64,000 nt of DNA from Desulfobacteraceae bacterium (GTDB taxonomy: Bacteria > Desulfobacterota > Desulfobacteria > Desulfobacterales > Desulfobacteraceae): positions 62,001 to 126,000 of the forward strand of contig JAAELK010000394.1 of NCBI GenBank assembly GCA_024226935.1. The letters are read 5' to 3'. Under the pieces are notes generated by a model, which saw only the letters and a list, made by a program, of their open reading frames with translations, searched no databases and was not told the DNA's origin. Shown here one piece after another: positions 51,350 to 60,145 of this stretch. The position numbers and the translations under genes were made by a program. Within the stretch, counting starts at the first letter, position 1. Each line of letters starts with the position of its first letter.

Positions 51350-52540
51350 TCAGTGTGCTTTTTTGATCATATTGACTCTATTGTGTAAGTCCCGCAGGAT
51401 GTCGGCATATCCGGTGTTTATCTTGTTAATCATGATGACAAAGGGGTATAGTCGATTATTATGTCCTCGAATAAAGCCGGCCCGGCATCTGACATCAGAT
51501 AAGGTTCCGGTTTTATAATATTCATTGCCTTCGATTTTTAAAAGATTATGGAAGGGCATAAAGGTCATCAGCATTTTAAGCATATTGTCCGGCGTGATCC
51601 TGTCTTTTCTTGAAAGGCCGGATCCTTCTTTGATTATTAAGTCTGGTAATTCCAGTTTTTCCCGGCCAAATGCTTTCAGAACCTTAACGCCCTTTTCGAG
51701 TGTAGCAGGCGGACCCTTCTTGACTGCTCCCATGGTCAGTGTTAGCTGGTTTGCCATAAAATTATTTGAATATTTTAAAAGCTTTTGAATAACTTGCTCC
51801 AGGGTGAAAGGAGATTGAAACGTAAATGTCCGGTCCTGGGTATAATAAAATTGCCCCTGACCCACAGAGCCGTTGACGGTTACACCCTGTTTTTCAAGGA
51901 AAAATTTGATCAGTAATCCTGGATAATCCTTACGCTGTTTTGGAGAAAGTAAAATTCTGCCCTGTTTTTGTCCCGATGCTTTAATTTCTTTAATAAACAT
52001 AGGGAGTAGGGGGGTTTGGGGTTCTGCGCTGATATATCTTTTATTAAGAACATCCCATTTGAATGACATAGTATTAAAATTAGCGCACAGAGCTCCGATT
52101 GTGGCATCGTAGGGCTTCAAGGAGTTCCCTGTGCCGGGGATATTGATATTTTGATGAAAAAATGAGTGGTCAAGAATGATATTATTGACTGCCCCGGCAT
52201 TTGTCTTTGTTACAATTTGTTGACACAGATCCTGGATAACTTCTGAAATAAATAAAGGATCTCCAAATCCTTTGATATAAAGATTTTTAGATACTTTGTC
52301 ATAGGTATACAGGGTCTTAAATCGGTAATTCATTCCAAAACAATCAATAGCAGCAAGGCTGGTGAGGATTTTTAATGTGGAAGCAGGGGAGAATTGTTTG
52401 TCTTTGTTCTGGGAATATAGAATTTTCCCCTGGTCATCAGCCAGTAAAATGCCTGCATGTTTTTCCATGGCCATTGCCGATCTGCTAGTAAAAATCAATA
52501 TCATTGACAGGAAAAGGAAATTAATTTTTTTCTTATTCAT
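51350..52540 (-). CDS. dacB: D-alanyl-D-alanine carboxypeptidase/endopeptidase (PBP4 family)
   Basis: A 396-residue exported penicillin-binding protein of class C type 4. Signal peptide (FLFLSMILIFTSRSAMA), SxxK in FSPASTLKILTSL, SxN in YSNNFMANQL and KTG in YYKTGTLSDVRC. It is shorter than E. coli PBP4 (477), with reduced domains II/III. It overlaps the upstream M18 peptidase gene by 4 bp, so they are co-translated. It trims or cuts peptidoglycan cross-bridges. Confidence 0.88.
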   Translation of the reverse strand: MNKKKINFLFLSMILIFTSRSAMAMEKHAGILLADDQGKILYSQNKDKQFSPASTLKILTSLAAIDCFGMNYRFKTLYTYDKVSKNLYIKGFGDPLFISEVIQDLCQQIVTKTNAGAVNNIILDHSFFHQNINIPGTGNSLKPYDATIGALCANFNTMSFKWDVLNKRYISAEPQTPLLPMFIKEIKASGQKQGRILLSPKQRKDYPGLLIKFFLEKQGVTVNGSVGQGQFYYTQDRTFTFQSPFTLEQVIQKLLKYSNNFMANQLTLTMGAVKKGPPATLEKGVKVLKAFGREKLELPDLIIKEGSGLSRKDRITPDNMLKMLMTFMPFHNLLKIEGNEYYKTGTLSDVRCRAGFIRGHNNRLYPFVIMINKINTGYADILRDLHNRVNMIKKAH

Positions 52541-53982
52541 CCGGCTTGATTTCCTTGGTCGTTGTAGAAGGCCTTATATCCTTTATAGGTCATATAGACA
52601 TCTGTTTTTCCGGCCACTTCGAATGGTGAGTGCATGGACAAAATAGCCGGGCCGCAATCGAGGACGTCCATACCGAATTGGGCCAGAAATTTTGCTACTG
52701 TTCCCCCTCCTCCCTGGTCTATCTTTCCAAGTTCTCCCGTCTGCCAGGCAATCTTATTCCGGTTGAAAAGGCTGCGGATATATCCCATAAATTCGGCACT
52801 GGCATCATTGGACCCTGATTTTCCCCCAACCCCTGTAAATTTTGTCAGACAGATACCAAATCCCAGCTTCGGAGCATTTGATTTTTCATGAACCTCTTTA
52901 AAGTCAGGATCCATGGCTGCATTTACATCTGCCGACAGGCATTGGGAGTTGATCAATGTCTGTCTTAAGTTACGATTGTCTGCTGGTTCTTTGTTTAAAA
53001 ACAGCAGATCTGCGAGAAAGTTTTCCAGAAAATTGGATTTGGCCCCATTATTACCCTCACTTCCTATCTCTTCTTTGTCAAAAAAAAGAGCAATGGCGGT
53101 TTTTTCGGGGGATTGTGTTTCAAATAATGCCTGGCAGCTTGTGAAAGCACAAATTCTGTCATCCTGGCCGTAGCTGCCTATCATGGAGCGGTCAAATCCT
53201 ACGTCTCGCGCTTTTCCCGCTGGAACGGCTTCAATTTCCGCACTTATAAAATCTTCTTCAATAATACCGTATTGATCATGGAGCAGGTGTAAAACTCCCA
53301 GTTTAAAACGTTCTTTGACGCTGTCATTGCCAAGGGGGAGGCTGCCGACAATCAGATTCAGTTTTTCTCCGTCAAAAACCTCGGATATTTTTTTACCTTC
53401 CTGGAGTTTACCCGCCAGGTGGGGTAGAAGGTCTGTGACTGTGAACACAGGATCTTCAGGAGCTTCCCCAATGGTGATATCTATTTTCTTGCCATTGGCT
53501 TTGATAATGCTTCCGTGGAGTGCCAGGGGAATAGACAGCCAGTGATATTTTCGAATGCCTCCGTAATAATGGGTTTTCATCAGGCTTATACCTAAGTCTT
53601 CATAAACCGGGTTTTGTTTTAAATCTAATCTGGGAGAGTCAATATGGGATGCAATAATATGGGTTCCGGCAGAAAGCTTTTGGCTGCCCAACACGGCCAG
53701 GGCAACGGTTTTGTCCTTGAAAAGACGGAACACCTTTTGGGGTTTTGATTTTATCGTTTTTTTGTTTAATAATTTATCAATATCGACAAATCCTTTGTCC
53801 ATTGCCTGGGCTACAATCTTGTTTGCCGCCTCTCTTTCTGTCTTGGCTGCGTCTAAAAAATCTTTGTAGCTATCACCAAGTGTAAAAGCCGCTTTTTTTT
53901 CTTGTTTTCCCATCTGATCACAGGCCGGCTGGTTTTTTTTAAACAAAACTTTTTTTTGTTTTTCCGCTTGGGTTTTATTCAT
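52537..53982 (-). CDS. M18-family aminopeptidase
   Basis: A 481-residue cytoplasmic zinc aminopeptidase. Metal ligands are visible in THIIASHIDSPRLDLK, ALFFDKEEIGSEGNNGA (Glu pair), SADVNAAMDPDF and the last His in ILSMHSPFEVAGKTD. Long central insertion (KLNLIVGSLPLGNDSVKERF) as in bacterial ApeB-type M18 enzymes. The first ~30 residues are Lys/Gln-rich. It heads a two-gene unit with dacB. Confidence 0.9.
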   Translation of the reverse strand: MNKTQAEKQKKVLFKKNQPACDQMGKQEKKAAFTLGDSYKDFLDAAKTEREAANKIVAQAMDKGFVDIDKLLNKKTIKSKPQKVFRLFKDKTVALAVLGSQKLSAGTHIIASHIDSPRLDLKQNPVYEDLGISLMKTHYYGGIRKYHWLSIPLALHGSIIKANGKKIDITIGEAPEDPVFTVTDLLPHLAGKLQEGKKISEVFDGEKLNLIVGSLPLGNDSVKERFKLGVLHLLHDQYGIIEEDFISAEIEAVPAGKARDVGFDRSMIGSYGQDDRICAFTSCQALFETQSPEKTAIALFFDKEEIGSEGNNGAKSNFLENFLADLLFLNKEPADNRNLRQTLINSQCLSADVNAAMDPDFKEVHEKSNAPKLGFGICLTKFTGVGGKSGSNDASAEFMGYIRSLFNRNKIAWQTGELGKIDQGGGGTVAKFLAQFGMDVLDCGPAILSMHSPFEVAGKTDVYMTYKGYKAFYNDQGNQAG

Positions 53983-54040
53983 TATTATTTGTCCTTATTT
54001 GATCAAAATTATGACGGTGGCCGTCAAAAAATATTTGTAT

Positions 54041-54586
54041 TTATTTGAATAAGAGAAAAAAATCATGGAAAAATTCTTTTATTCTATGTTTGATTTGAAG
54101 ATTTTCCCATCTATCAGGAAATGCAATGGGGGCAAATTGAATTCCGGCGGTATATTCATAACCACCACGGTCATCATCGTATGTTAAAGTTACGAGAGAA
54201 ATAGGTGTGATAATTATTCCTTCATAGCTGATAATGGTTTCATGATTATATGTTTTAACCGATTTTAACCCTTTTTGTTCCAGAATTAATTTAAGGGCGG
54301 TTTTTTTTGCAAGGTTGTTAATGGTCTGTTTTGATTCTTTAAAGTCGACAGGTATGAGATTTGAGACTAAAGTAAGTGAAAATTTTTCCACCCTGAAATC
54401 TTTATTTGCCGGAACCATGGTTAACCGCTCATCTGTTATTTTGTTTTTGCTGGACTTAATATCATACCTGACATAATAGCGGTCAAGCCCTTCTGATGCC
54501 TTTGCAGACGCAAGAATACCGAAAGTAAAATACAAAGGTATTAATATGGCTAAAAAAAGTATTTGGTTTTTAAAAAAGACAGGCAT
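54041..54586 (-). CDS. Exported protein of unknown function
   Basis: I do not recognise this 181-residue protein. It has a signal peptide (FLAILIPLYFTFGILASAKA), after which the sequence is mixed alpha/beta with RYYVRYDIKSSKNKI, a stretch LIPVDFKESKQTINNLAKKT and an aromatic C-terminal end (EFFHDFFLLFK). No cysteine in the mature part. It stands alone between the M18 gene and the divergent lipoprotein gene. Confidence 0.6.
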   Translation of the reverse strand: MPVFFKNQILFLAILIPLYFTFGILASAKASEGLDRYYVRYDIKSSKNKITDERLTMVPANKDFRVEKFSLTLVSNLIPVDFKESKQTINNLAKKTALKLILEQKGLKSVKTYNHETIISYEGIIITPISLVTLTYDDDRGGYEYTAGIQFAPIAFPDRWENLQIKHRIKEFFHDFFLLFK

Positions 54587-54755
54587 GGATTTTGTATGTT
54601 ACATTGGTAATGTTATTTTAGTAACCCCATAATTAAAGTTAGCGCCAATTCCTGACGATTCCTCTTTTATCATGAAGTTTTGTCCGGAATCAATGCAAAA
54701 AGGGGCAAAGTCGGTTTTAGTATTCGGGTTAACTGGAAAAATTAGGAAGGGAAAA

Positions 54756-55277
54756 ATGAAAAATTTTGTTTTGTTGTCAGTCGCTGTATTGGGTTTGTTC
54801 TTTTTCGGGTGTTCATCCTCCCGGTCTACAGCCAGCTTGCCTGGGGGAATCCTGGGGCCTCCCGGGGGTAATCTGGATAATCACAAGATTGTGTCTTTTT
54901 ATGTTATCGGCAAAGGGCTTGAGCCTGAAAATGCCCTTACCAAGGGAGAAGCAGTGTTGATGGCTGAACGGGCAGCCGTGGCAGACGGTTATCGGCAGCT
55001 TGTGGAAAAAGTCCGGGGTGTTTATGTGGATGCCTTCATGAAAGCCGGTAAGGGAACAGTGAATCATGATGTGATTCAGGTTCATACCCAATCCTGGTTG
55101 AGGGGAACGGAAATTATGGAAATCACCCAGGGGGAATATGGCATTACAAATGCCAGGTTGCGGTTGAGAATTAATTTTTCTAAAAACGGGATGGTTTGGT
55201 GGCCGGTGGGTATCGGGCAAAATGTCAAACCCGTTGTAACCTCAAGCAGTTCCATCATGGCCGGTGGATCTAAATAA
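54756..55277 (+). CDS. LPP20-family-like lipoprotein
   Basis: The start is set to ATG 54756: AGGAAGG lies 5 bases upstream and a lipoprotein signal follows (FVLLSVAVLGLFFFGC). The frame is open 28 codons earlier without a signal. About 173 residues; the mature region KGEAVLMAERAAVADGYRQL followed by VEKVRGVYVDAF resembles the LPP20/FlgT-N type fold (helix with Ala-rich face then Y-R-x-L-x-E). It may be an outer-membrane lipoprotein; no specific role can be assigned. Confidence 0.6.
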   Translation: MKNFVLLSVAVLGLFFFGCSSSRSTASLPGGILGPPGGNLDNHKIVSFYVIGKGLEPENALTKGEAVLMAERAAVADGYRQLVEKVRGVYVDAFMKAGKGTVNHDVIQVHTQSWLRGTEIMEITQGEYGITNARLRLRINFSKNGMVWWPVGIGQNVKPVVTSSSSIMAGGSK

Positions 55278-55445
55278 CGGCCATGGGCCGTCAGGCAAGT
55301 TTTATAGGCTTGCCCGCAACAAAATATGAAAGAATTAGATAAATTGATTGTTTTTTCATATAAAAAAGATAGGTTTGTCAAATTAAGATGTCGATTAAAA
55401 TGGGTTTTGTTAAAATGACCCGTAATTCTTGTTCTGGAGGTTATT

Positions 55446-56417
55446 ATGGGAAGGTTAAGGTCCAATATTGGGTCCTGGGTATTTGGTATGTTGCAGGCAT
55501 CAGTCTTTATAATCCTTTCTTTTATTCCCCAATCTGCCGGGGCAGGGTACAATGAGAAAAAATTATTAAACACCGATCCCTATACTACCATGGAATTGAA
55601 ATTAGTTCTTGAAAATTACCAGGTCAAGATCGATGTATTGGATACACAGATTTCGGAAGTCAAAAAAGATATCAATTGGCTGATCTTGAAGATTAACCGT
55701 ATCCAGGATGCCGGGCAAAAAGCACCCTATGGCTTGATGAAATCTGTCAAGGCCAAAGAAGAAAAAAGCAAAACATTGTTTAAAGAAAAAACCAGGTTGG
55801 AAATAGTTTCATCCTATTATAAAAAAGAGTTTGATTTGAGTAAAAAAAGAGAGTTAGATAAGATTCTTGTGTTGGAGCAAGAAGAGGTAGTCGAAGAAAT
55901 AATTGTTAAAAAGGTTGTCCCCCAAATTTTAGAAACCATTGAAAAAGTTCCTCTTCAACCCATTGTGGATGAATTTAATACTATTCAAAAAATTGATCTT
56001 GAGACGGCTGTTAAAAGCGCGGGGCTTGCTGATTGGGTGGAAATAAATGGAGATGTCGGCTGTCTTCGAATTGAAACCACTCTTCCCATCCTTTTTTCAT
56101 CCGGAAGTGCGAAGGTGGCCAAAGAGTACCATTCATTTTTTAAGAAACTTGCTGACTTTTTAAAATCCTATGACGTTAAAATTCTGGTAAACGGTTATGC
56201 AGATACACTTCCCATTAATACGAAACAATACCCTTCCAATTTTGAACTGGGTGCTGCAAGAGCTGCCAATATTATCCATGAATTGGTGAAACAAGGCCTT
56301 AAATCATCAATTTTTAAAATCGAAACCACGGGAGAGTACAGATTTGCCGCCAAAGAACCCTCGAAACAAAAATCTTTCCAAAGAAGGGCGCGGGTTACAG
56401 TTATTTTTACAGGGTAA
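55446..56417 (+). CDS. OmpA-like envelope protein with coiled coil
   Basis: A 323-residue exported protein: signal peptide (LQASVFIILSFIPQSAGAG), a long coiled coil (~30-160; LDTQISEVKKDINWLILKIN), then an OmpA-type domain (~200-320) with LPILFSSGSAKVAKEYHSFF, ILVNGYADTLPINTKQYPSN, FELGAARAANIIHELV and RRARVTVIFTG. The NxxL/LGxxR spacing for peptidoglycan binding is present, closest to the MotB type. GGAGG lies upstream. It could anchor an envelope complex; it has no MotB-like membrane Asp segment. Confidence 0.72.
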   Translation: MGRLRSNIGSWVFGMLQASVFIILSFIPQSAGAGYNEKKLLNTDPYTTMELKLVLENYQVKIDVLDTQISEVKKDINWLILKINRIQDAGQKAPYGLMKSVKAKEEKSKTLFKEKTRLEIVSSYYKKEFDLSKKRELDKILVLEQEEVVEEIIVKKVVPQILETIEKVPLQPIVDEFNTIQKIDLETAVKSAGLADWVEINGDVGCLRIETTLPILFSSGSAKVAKEYHSFFKKLADFLKSYDVKILVNGYADTLPINTKQYPSNFELGAARAANIIHELVKQGLKSSIFKIETTGEYRFAAKEPSKQKSFQRRARVTVIFTG

Positions 56418-57491
56418 TAATTTATCATATGTCCTCTTTTAATTGAAATTTTTGTCGATTATGGATAGGTGCTTGATGAATTGAATTTGTTTCGATAAAA
56501 GTGTTGAAAGACATAAGGACTTCGCTGGAAAACTATTCCCATGGATGGCAGTCGATAAAAAACATTCTAAATCATACACCCCCGATCCTTGCAAAATCAG
56601 CTATTTTCCCCAAATTATAACATCTGATAAAATTTTATGAGAAGATTTTCAATAGGTTTCCAATCAATGTTACTGTCCACTTTGTGTAGGAATAACAAAG
56701 AACGGTTTTTGTCAGCATTTTTATTAACATAAGATATCAGCAAAAGAAAAATATTGTTTAATTTTTAAAAACCTGAATGGTCGTGCAAAGATCTGAAAGA
56801 CATAGCCAGAACCACTGATTGCAAACAGTACATCGGAGGTTATGAGGAGATTTTACGGGAATATTACTAAATCGGTTTAGAAAAAGGCGACAACTTGCTT
56901 GACACTTACCGGTATACACAGCTTTATAGTATTTGATCAGTTTGATTTTTTTTATCACATTAAGCACCTATAATTTAACGAGAGTTTTGTCTATAATTTT
57001 TATTAGTTATGATTGGATAGTACGCCAGAGAAAGAATATTAATAATTTAAAAGAATATTTATCCTTGACCTTATTCTTTTTATTAAATATAAATTCAACT
57101 CTAGAAAGCAATTTTTTTGATATAGTAATTAGATTGATGCTATTAAATTTCCATAGGAGAATAAGTCAAAAAATGTTTATCTGTCTTGAAAAAAATATAT
57201 GTTCTGTTTCAGCATTTTCTCAAAAGCTACTACTAGGGCAAACGATTTCAAAAAACTACAAATAAGGTAATCCTAATTTGTAGTTTAATATTATAAAAAT
57301 TGGAAGTTCCATCAACTTGTGCATAGTTAGTTAATTTAAAAACATAAATTTAATCCGGTAGTCTTTTTTTAAATAGTGATTGTGTTTGTTTATTATCCAA
57401 GGCGCATGTAACTGAAAGGGCGGAGCTATGTCTTGGGAACAGCAAAGAGTTATTACAAATTAAGAGCTTTGAATTACCTCCATGAATTAGG
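56418..57491. other. Gene-poor AT-rich gap before the polysaccharide cluster
   Basis: About 1.07 kb with no gene that I can support. Two short open frames (56758-56967 reverse; 56933-57265 forward) are low complexity, lack ribosome sites, and look accidental. On the plus strand near 56783-56866 a short frame reads CKDLKDIARTTDCKQYIGGY then EEILREYY and a stop, which looks like a protein fragment, perhaps of a lost gene. A GGGCGGAGC motif is at 57418-57426. The region reads as a decay or junction zone. Confidence 0.5.
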
Positions 57492-58115
57492 ATGCTCTAT
57501 ATGGTAAAGGATTCCAATTTTTCAAAAATAGCTTTTAAAAAAAAAGAATTCAGGCCAAAGCTAATTGGTCAGGCAGTTGGTTATAAGTTCATTCGCCTTC
57601 AAAAAGAAATTATTGCCTTGAGTATGGATGTGGATATTTGTCCTATGAAATTAAGTTCTTGGGATTTAAATAGCATACAGGCAATTGAATTACAAAAAGC
57701 AAAACTCCTTTTTATTTCAACTAATGATTGCGATTTGTATAGTAAAATTTATATTCATTTAGGTTTATCTGTTAATAATCTTGAGATTGCGTTGTATTTA
57801 AAACAATTAAATTTATTAATATTATTTATTCATTTTTTTTTCTTCAATATTTTATTGATAATAAGATTATTTATTCTTATGATTCCAGGTCATTGGAAAA
57901 TGATGGAAAAAATTAGACTCTTTTTAAAGAAAAATCGTAAAAAAATATCTTATAATAGCCCATTACATAAAATACAAAAAAATCAGATTAAATCTTGTTG
58001 GGTTATAATAATACAATATCTTTTTTTTCCCATGCCTTGTGAAAGAGATCATTATCATTTTCTTAACTCTCTTTATAAAAAAGAATTCAGGTTTAGATTC
58101 CATAGACAAACATGA
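57492..58115 (+). CDS. Hypothetical protein at the start of the polysaccharide cluster
   Basis: I do not recognise this 207-residue protein. The first half is mixed (KLIGQAVGYKFIRLQKEIIA; DVDICPMKLSSWDLNSI); residues ~103-135 form one or two membrane segments (LNLLILFIHFFFFNILLIIR), followed by a basic region (KKNRKKISYNS). Its TGA overlaps the ATG of the next gene (ATGA), which argues that it is translated. Strongly AT-rich (many Lys, Asn, Ile, Phe) compared with the core genes, like its neighbours, so it may be horizontally acquired. Confidence 0.45.
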   Translation: MLYMVKDSNFSKIAFKKKEFRPKLIGQAVGYKFIRLQKEIIALSMDVDICPMKLSSWDLNSIQAIELQKAKLLFISTNDCDLYSKIYIHLGLSVNNLEIALYLKQLNLLILFIHFFFFNILLIIRLFILMIPGHWKMMEKIRLFLKKNRKKISYNSPLHKIQKNQIKSCWVIIIQYLFFPMPCERDHYHFLNSLYKKEFRFRFHRQT

Positions 58116-59053
58116 TAGATCTTAGAATAAATATTTTTTTAGGGAATCATTATCCTGAATGGATACTTGATCAGATTTGGTTCCTCAAAAAAGCTTTGAT
58201 TCATAAAAAAATTTCCCTTCAGTTTTCCAATAAGTTAGTTCCAGATGCTTTAAATCTTATCATTGAAAATTTTGAACCACCATTGATACAAAAAATTTTA
58301 GATTTTTGTAAAAAATATAATAAAAAGATTGGTGTTGTTCTTACCGAGCACATTGATTTTGTTAATGGCATTATTAATTTTAATGGGATACAAGTAGCAG
58401 AATCAGATGATTATCAGCCCAGAAAATTGTTACGCTTATTGGGTTTGTTAAATTTAGCACCTGTTACGATTGGTTATTTTACTCTAGGCGATTATCCAAG
58501 ATTGATCAATTTTGATAAAATTATATACACTGCGAATATTATTAGGATCCCATATCCCATGATCGAGGAAAAAGATATGTTTTTGCAGATAAAAAATAAG
58601 CCTGAATACGATTTTGTTTTTACAGGAACTTTGACGGATCATCGTAAAAAAATAATTAATTATATAGAAAATTCATCTAAAATATTTAATTGTACTTTTG
58701 GCAATAAAGAAACTACCAGAGCTAAATTACTTCACGAATCAAGGTATTCACTTAATATTCCTCAAAGGTCAACTTGGAAATGGCTTTCACCAATGAGGAT
58801 TTTATTTGGATTTAGAAGTGGCAAAGCAACTATTCACATAGGCTCTGCTGAAAAATGTAAAATTTCTAAATGCATTGAGTATCTACCCAAATTAGATAAG
58901 CAATATATTCTAAATTTTTTAAAAAACGATAGTACTATATTATTTGAACAAAACCTGGATAAATATCAGTCATTTGTTTGTTCAAAAGAAAATTATTTTT
59001 TTCCTATCAGTGAATTTGAAAATTGGGCAGAGGTGGACCAAATAATTCTTTAA
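58112..59053 (+). CDS. Putative glycosyltransferase
   Basis: A 313-residue soluble protein coupled to the previous gene by a 4-bp overlap. It resembles GT-B-type transferases: a first half ending in a linker with RIPYPMIEEKDMFLQIKN, then DFVFTGTLTDHRKKIINYIE, typical of the beginning of the nucleotide-sugar-binding half, and SPMRILFGFRSGKATIHIGS with later acidic residues. No family motif is diagnostic. The cluster context supports a sugar transferase. Confidence 0.5.
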   Translation: MIDLRINIFLGNHYPEWILDQIWFLKKALIHKKISLQFSNKLVPDALNLIIENFEPPLIQKILDFCKKYNKKIGVVLTEHIDFVNGIINFNGIQVAESDDYQPRKLLRLLGLLNLAPVTIGYFTLGDYPRLINFDKIIYTANIIRIPYPMIEEKDMFLQIKNKPEYDFVFTGTLTDHRKKIINYIENSSKIFNCTFGNKETTRAKLLHESRYSLNIPQRSTWKWLSPMRILFGFRSGKATIHIGSAEKCKISKCIEYLPKLDKQYILNFLKNDSTILFEQNLDKYQSFVCSKENYFFPISEFENWAEVDQIIL

Positions 59054-59063
59054 GGGGGGAGTA

Positions 59064-60143
59064 ATGATTATTAGTAGAACACCGTTTAGGATATCATTTT
59101 TTGGTGGGGGGACAGATTATCCTTCCTGGTATTTAAAAAATGGTGGGCAGGTTATCTCTAGCACCATTGATAAATATTGCTATTTGACTCTAAGGTATTT
59201 ACCCCCATTTTTTGAACATCATTATAGGGTGGTTTATTCAAAAATGGAAAATGTGAAACAAATTAAGGAGATTCAGCATCCAATTGTTCGTGAAATTTTG
59301 CAATATTTAAGGTTTGATCGTAACCTTGAAATTCATCATGATGGTGACCTTCCTGCAAGAAGTGGTATGGGGTCAAGCTCTTCATTTGCTGTCGGGTTAT
59401 TGAATGCCTTGGATGCTCTTAATGGGAGTATAAGTGATAAAATGGACCTGGCAACCCGTGCGATTCATGTTGAACAGGATCTTGTTGGCGATACAGTGGG
59501 AAGTCAGGATCAAACAGCTGTGGCTTTTGGTGGACTAAATAAGATTATTTTTCAAAAGGACGGGCAGATAGAAGTTAAACCGATTACCATACATATGGAT
59601 AGACGAAAAGAGCTAAACGATAATTTAATGCTTTTTTACACTGGTATTATGCGAACAGCTTCAAATATTGCAAAAAGTTATGTTACTGATATTAAAGAGA
59701 AAGAGCGCTGTATCTTTCAGATGCATGAAATGGTAGATGAAGCCATGAAAATTCTTTCATCAGATAGTGATTTAAGTGCATTTGGGGAACTTATGAATTT
59801 GAATTGGCAGGCTAAAAAAAGGATATCTGAAAAAATATCTAATTCCTATATTGATGGTTATTATCAAAAAGCGATGAATGCAGGCGCCTTGGGTGGAAAA
59901 ATAACTGGAGCAGGTGGTGGTGGCTTTTTATTGTTTTTTGTTCCTAAAGAACAGCAAGCAAATGTTCGAGAAGCCTTATGTGATTTATTACATATTCCTT
60001 TCCGGTTTGAATTTAATGGGTCGCAAATCATATTTTATGATCCAAATGTTGACGATTTTAGGCATATTAATGACGAAAGAGAATGTAGAGATTTTAACGA
60101 ATTCGTTGAATTGAGTAAATTAAAAATGGGTAATAATAATTAA
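59064..60143 (+). CDS. GHMP kinase, HddA/heptose-7-phosphate kinase-like
   Basis: A 359-residue sugar kinase. GHMP signatures: IISRTPFRISFFGGGTDYPS at the N-terminus, the ATP loop DLPARSGMGSSSSFAVGLLN near 105, and GALGGKITGAGGGGFLLFFV near 275. The RTPFRISFFGGGTDYP start and AxxGKIxGAGGGGF end are those of D-glycero-D-manno-heptose 7-phosphate kinases (HddA) and L-fucose kinases of polysaccharide loci. GGGGGG-rich leader (AAGGGGGGAG) gives a strong ribosome site. Other heptose genes (gmhA, gmhB, hddC) are not in view. Confidence 0.82.
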   Translation: MIISRTPFRISFFGGGTDYPSWYLKNGGQVISSTIDKYCYLTLRYLPPFFEHHYRVVYSKMENVKQIKEIQHPIVREILQYLRFDRNLEIHHDGDLPARSGMGSSSSFAVGLLNALDALNGSISDKMDLATRAIHVEQDLVGDTVGSQDQTAVAFGGLNKIIFQKDGQIEVKPITIHMDRRKELNDNLMLFYTGIMRTASNIAKSYVTDIKEKERCIFQMHEMVDEAMKILSSDSDLSAFGELMNLNWQAKKRISEKISNSYIDGYYQKAMNAGALGGKITGAGGGGFLLFFVPKEQQANVREALCDLLHIPFRFEFNGSQIIFYDPNVDDFRHINDERECRDFNEFVELSKLKMGNNN

Positions 60144-60145
60144 AT

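Noticed and set aside
55294..55314. Rho-independent terminator (GGCAAG/CTTGCC) after the LPP20-like gene
   Set aside because: Six-bp stem and no U tract; too weak to list as a feature.
57060..57265. Forward open frame of 110 codons beginning at 56933
   Set aside because: Low-complexity Ile/Leu/Asn/Phe sequence in an AT-rich gap, no ribosome site; fits chance.
59041..59070. Riboswitch or attenuator in the AAGGGGGGAG leader
   Set aside because: Just a strong ribosome site in a 10-bp gap; too short for any structured RNA.
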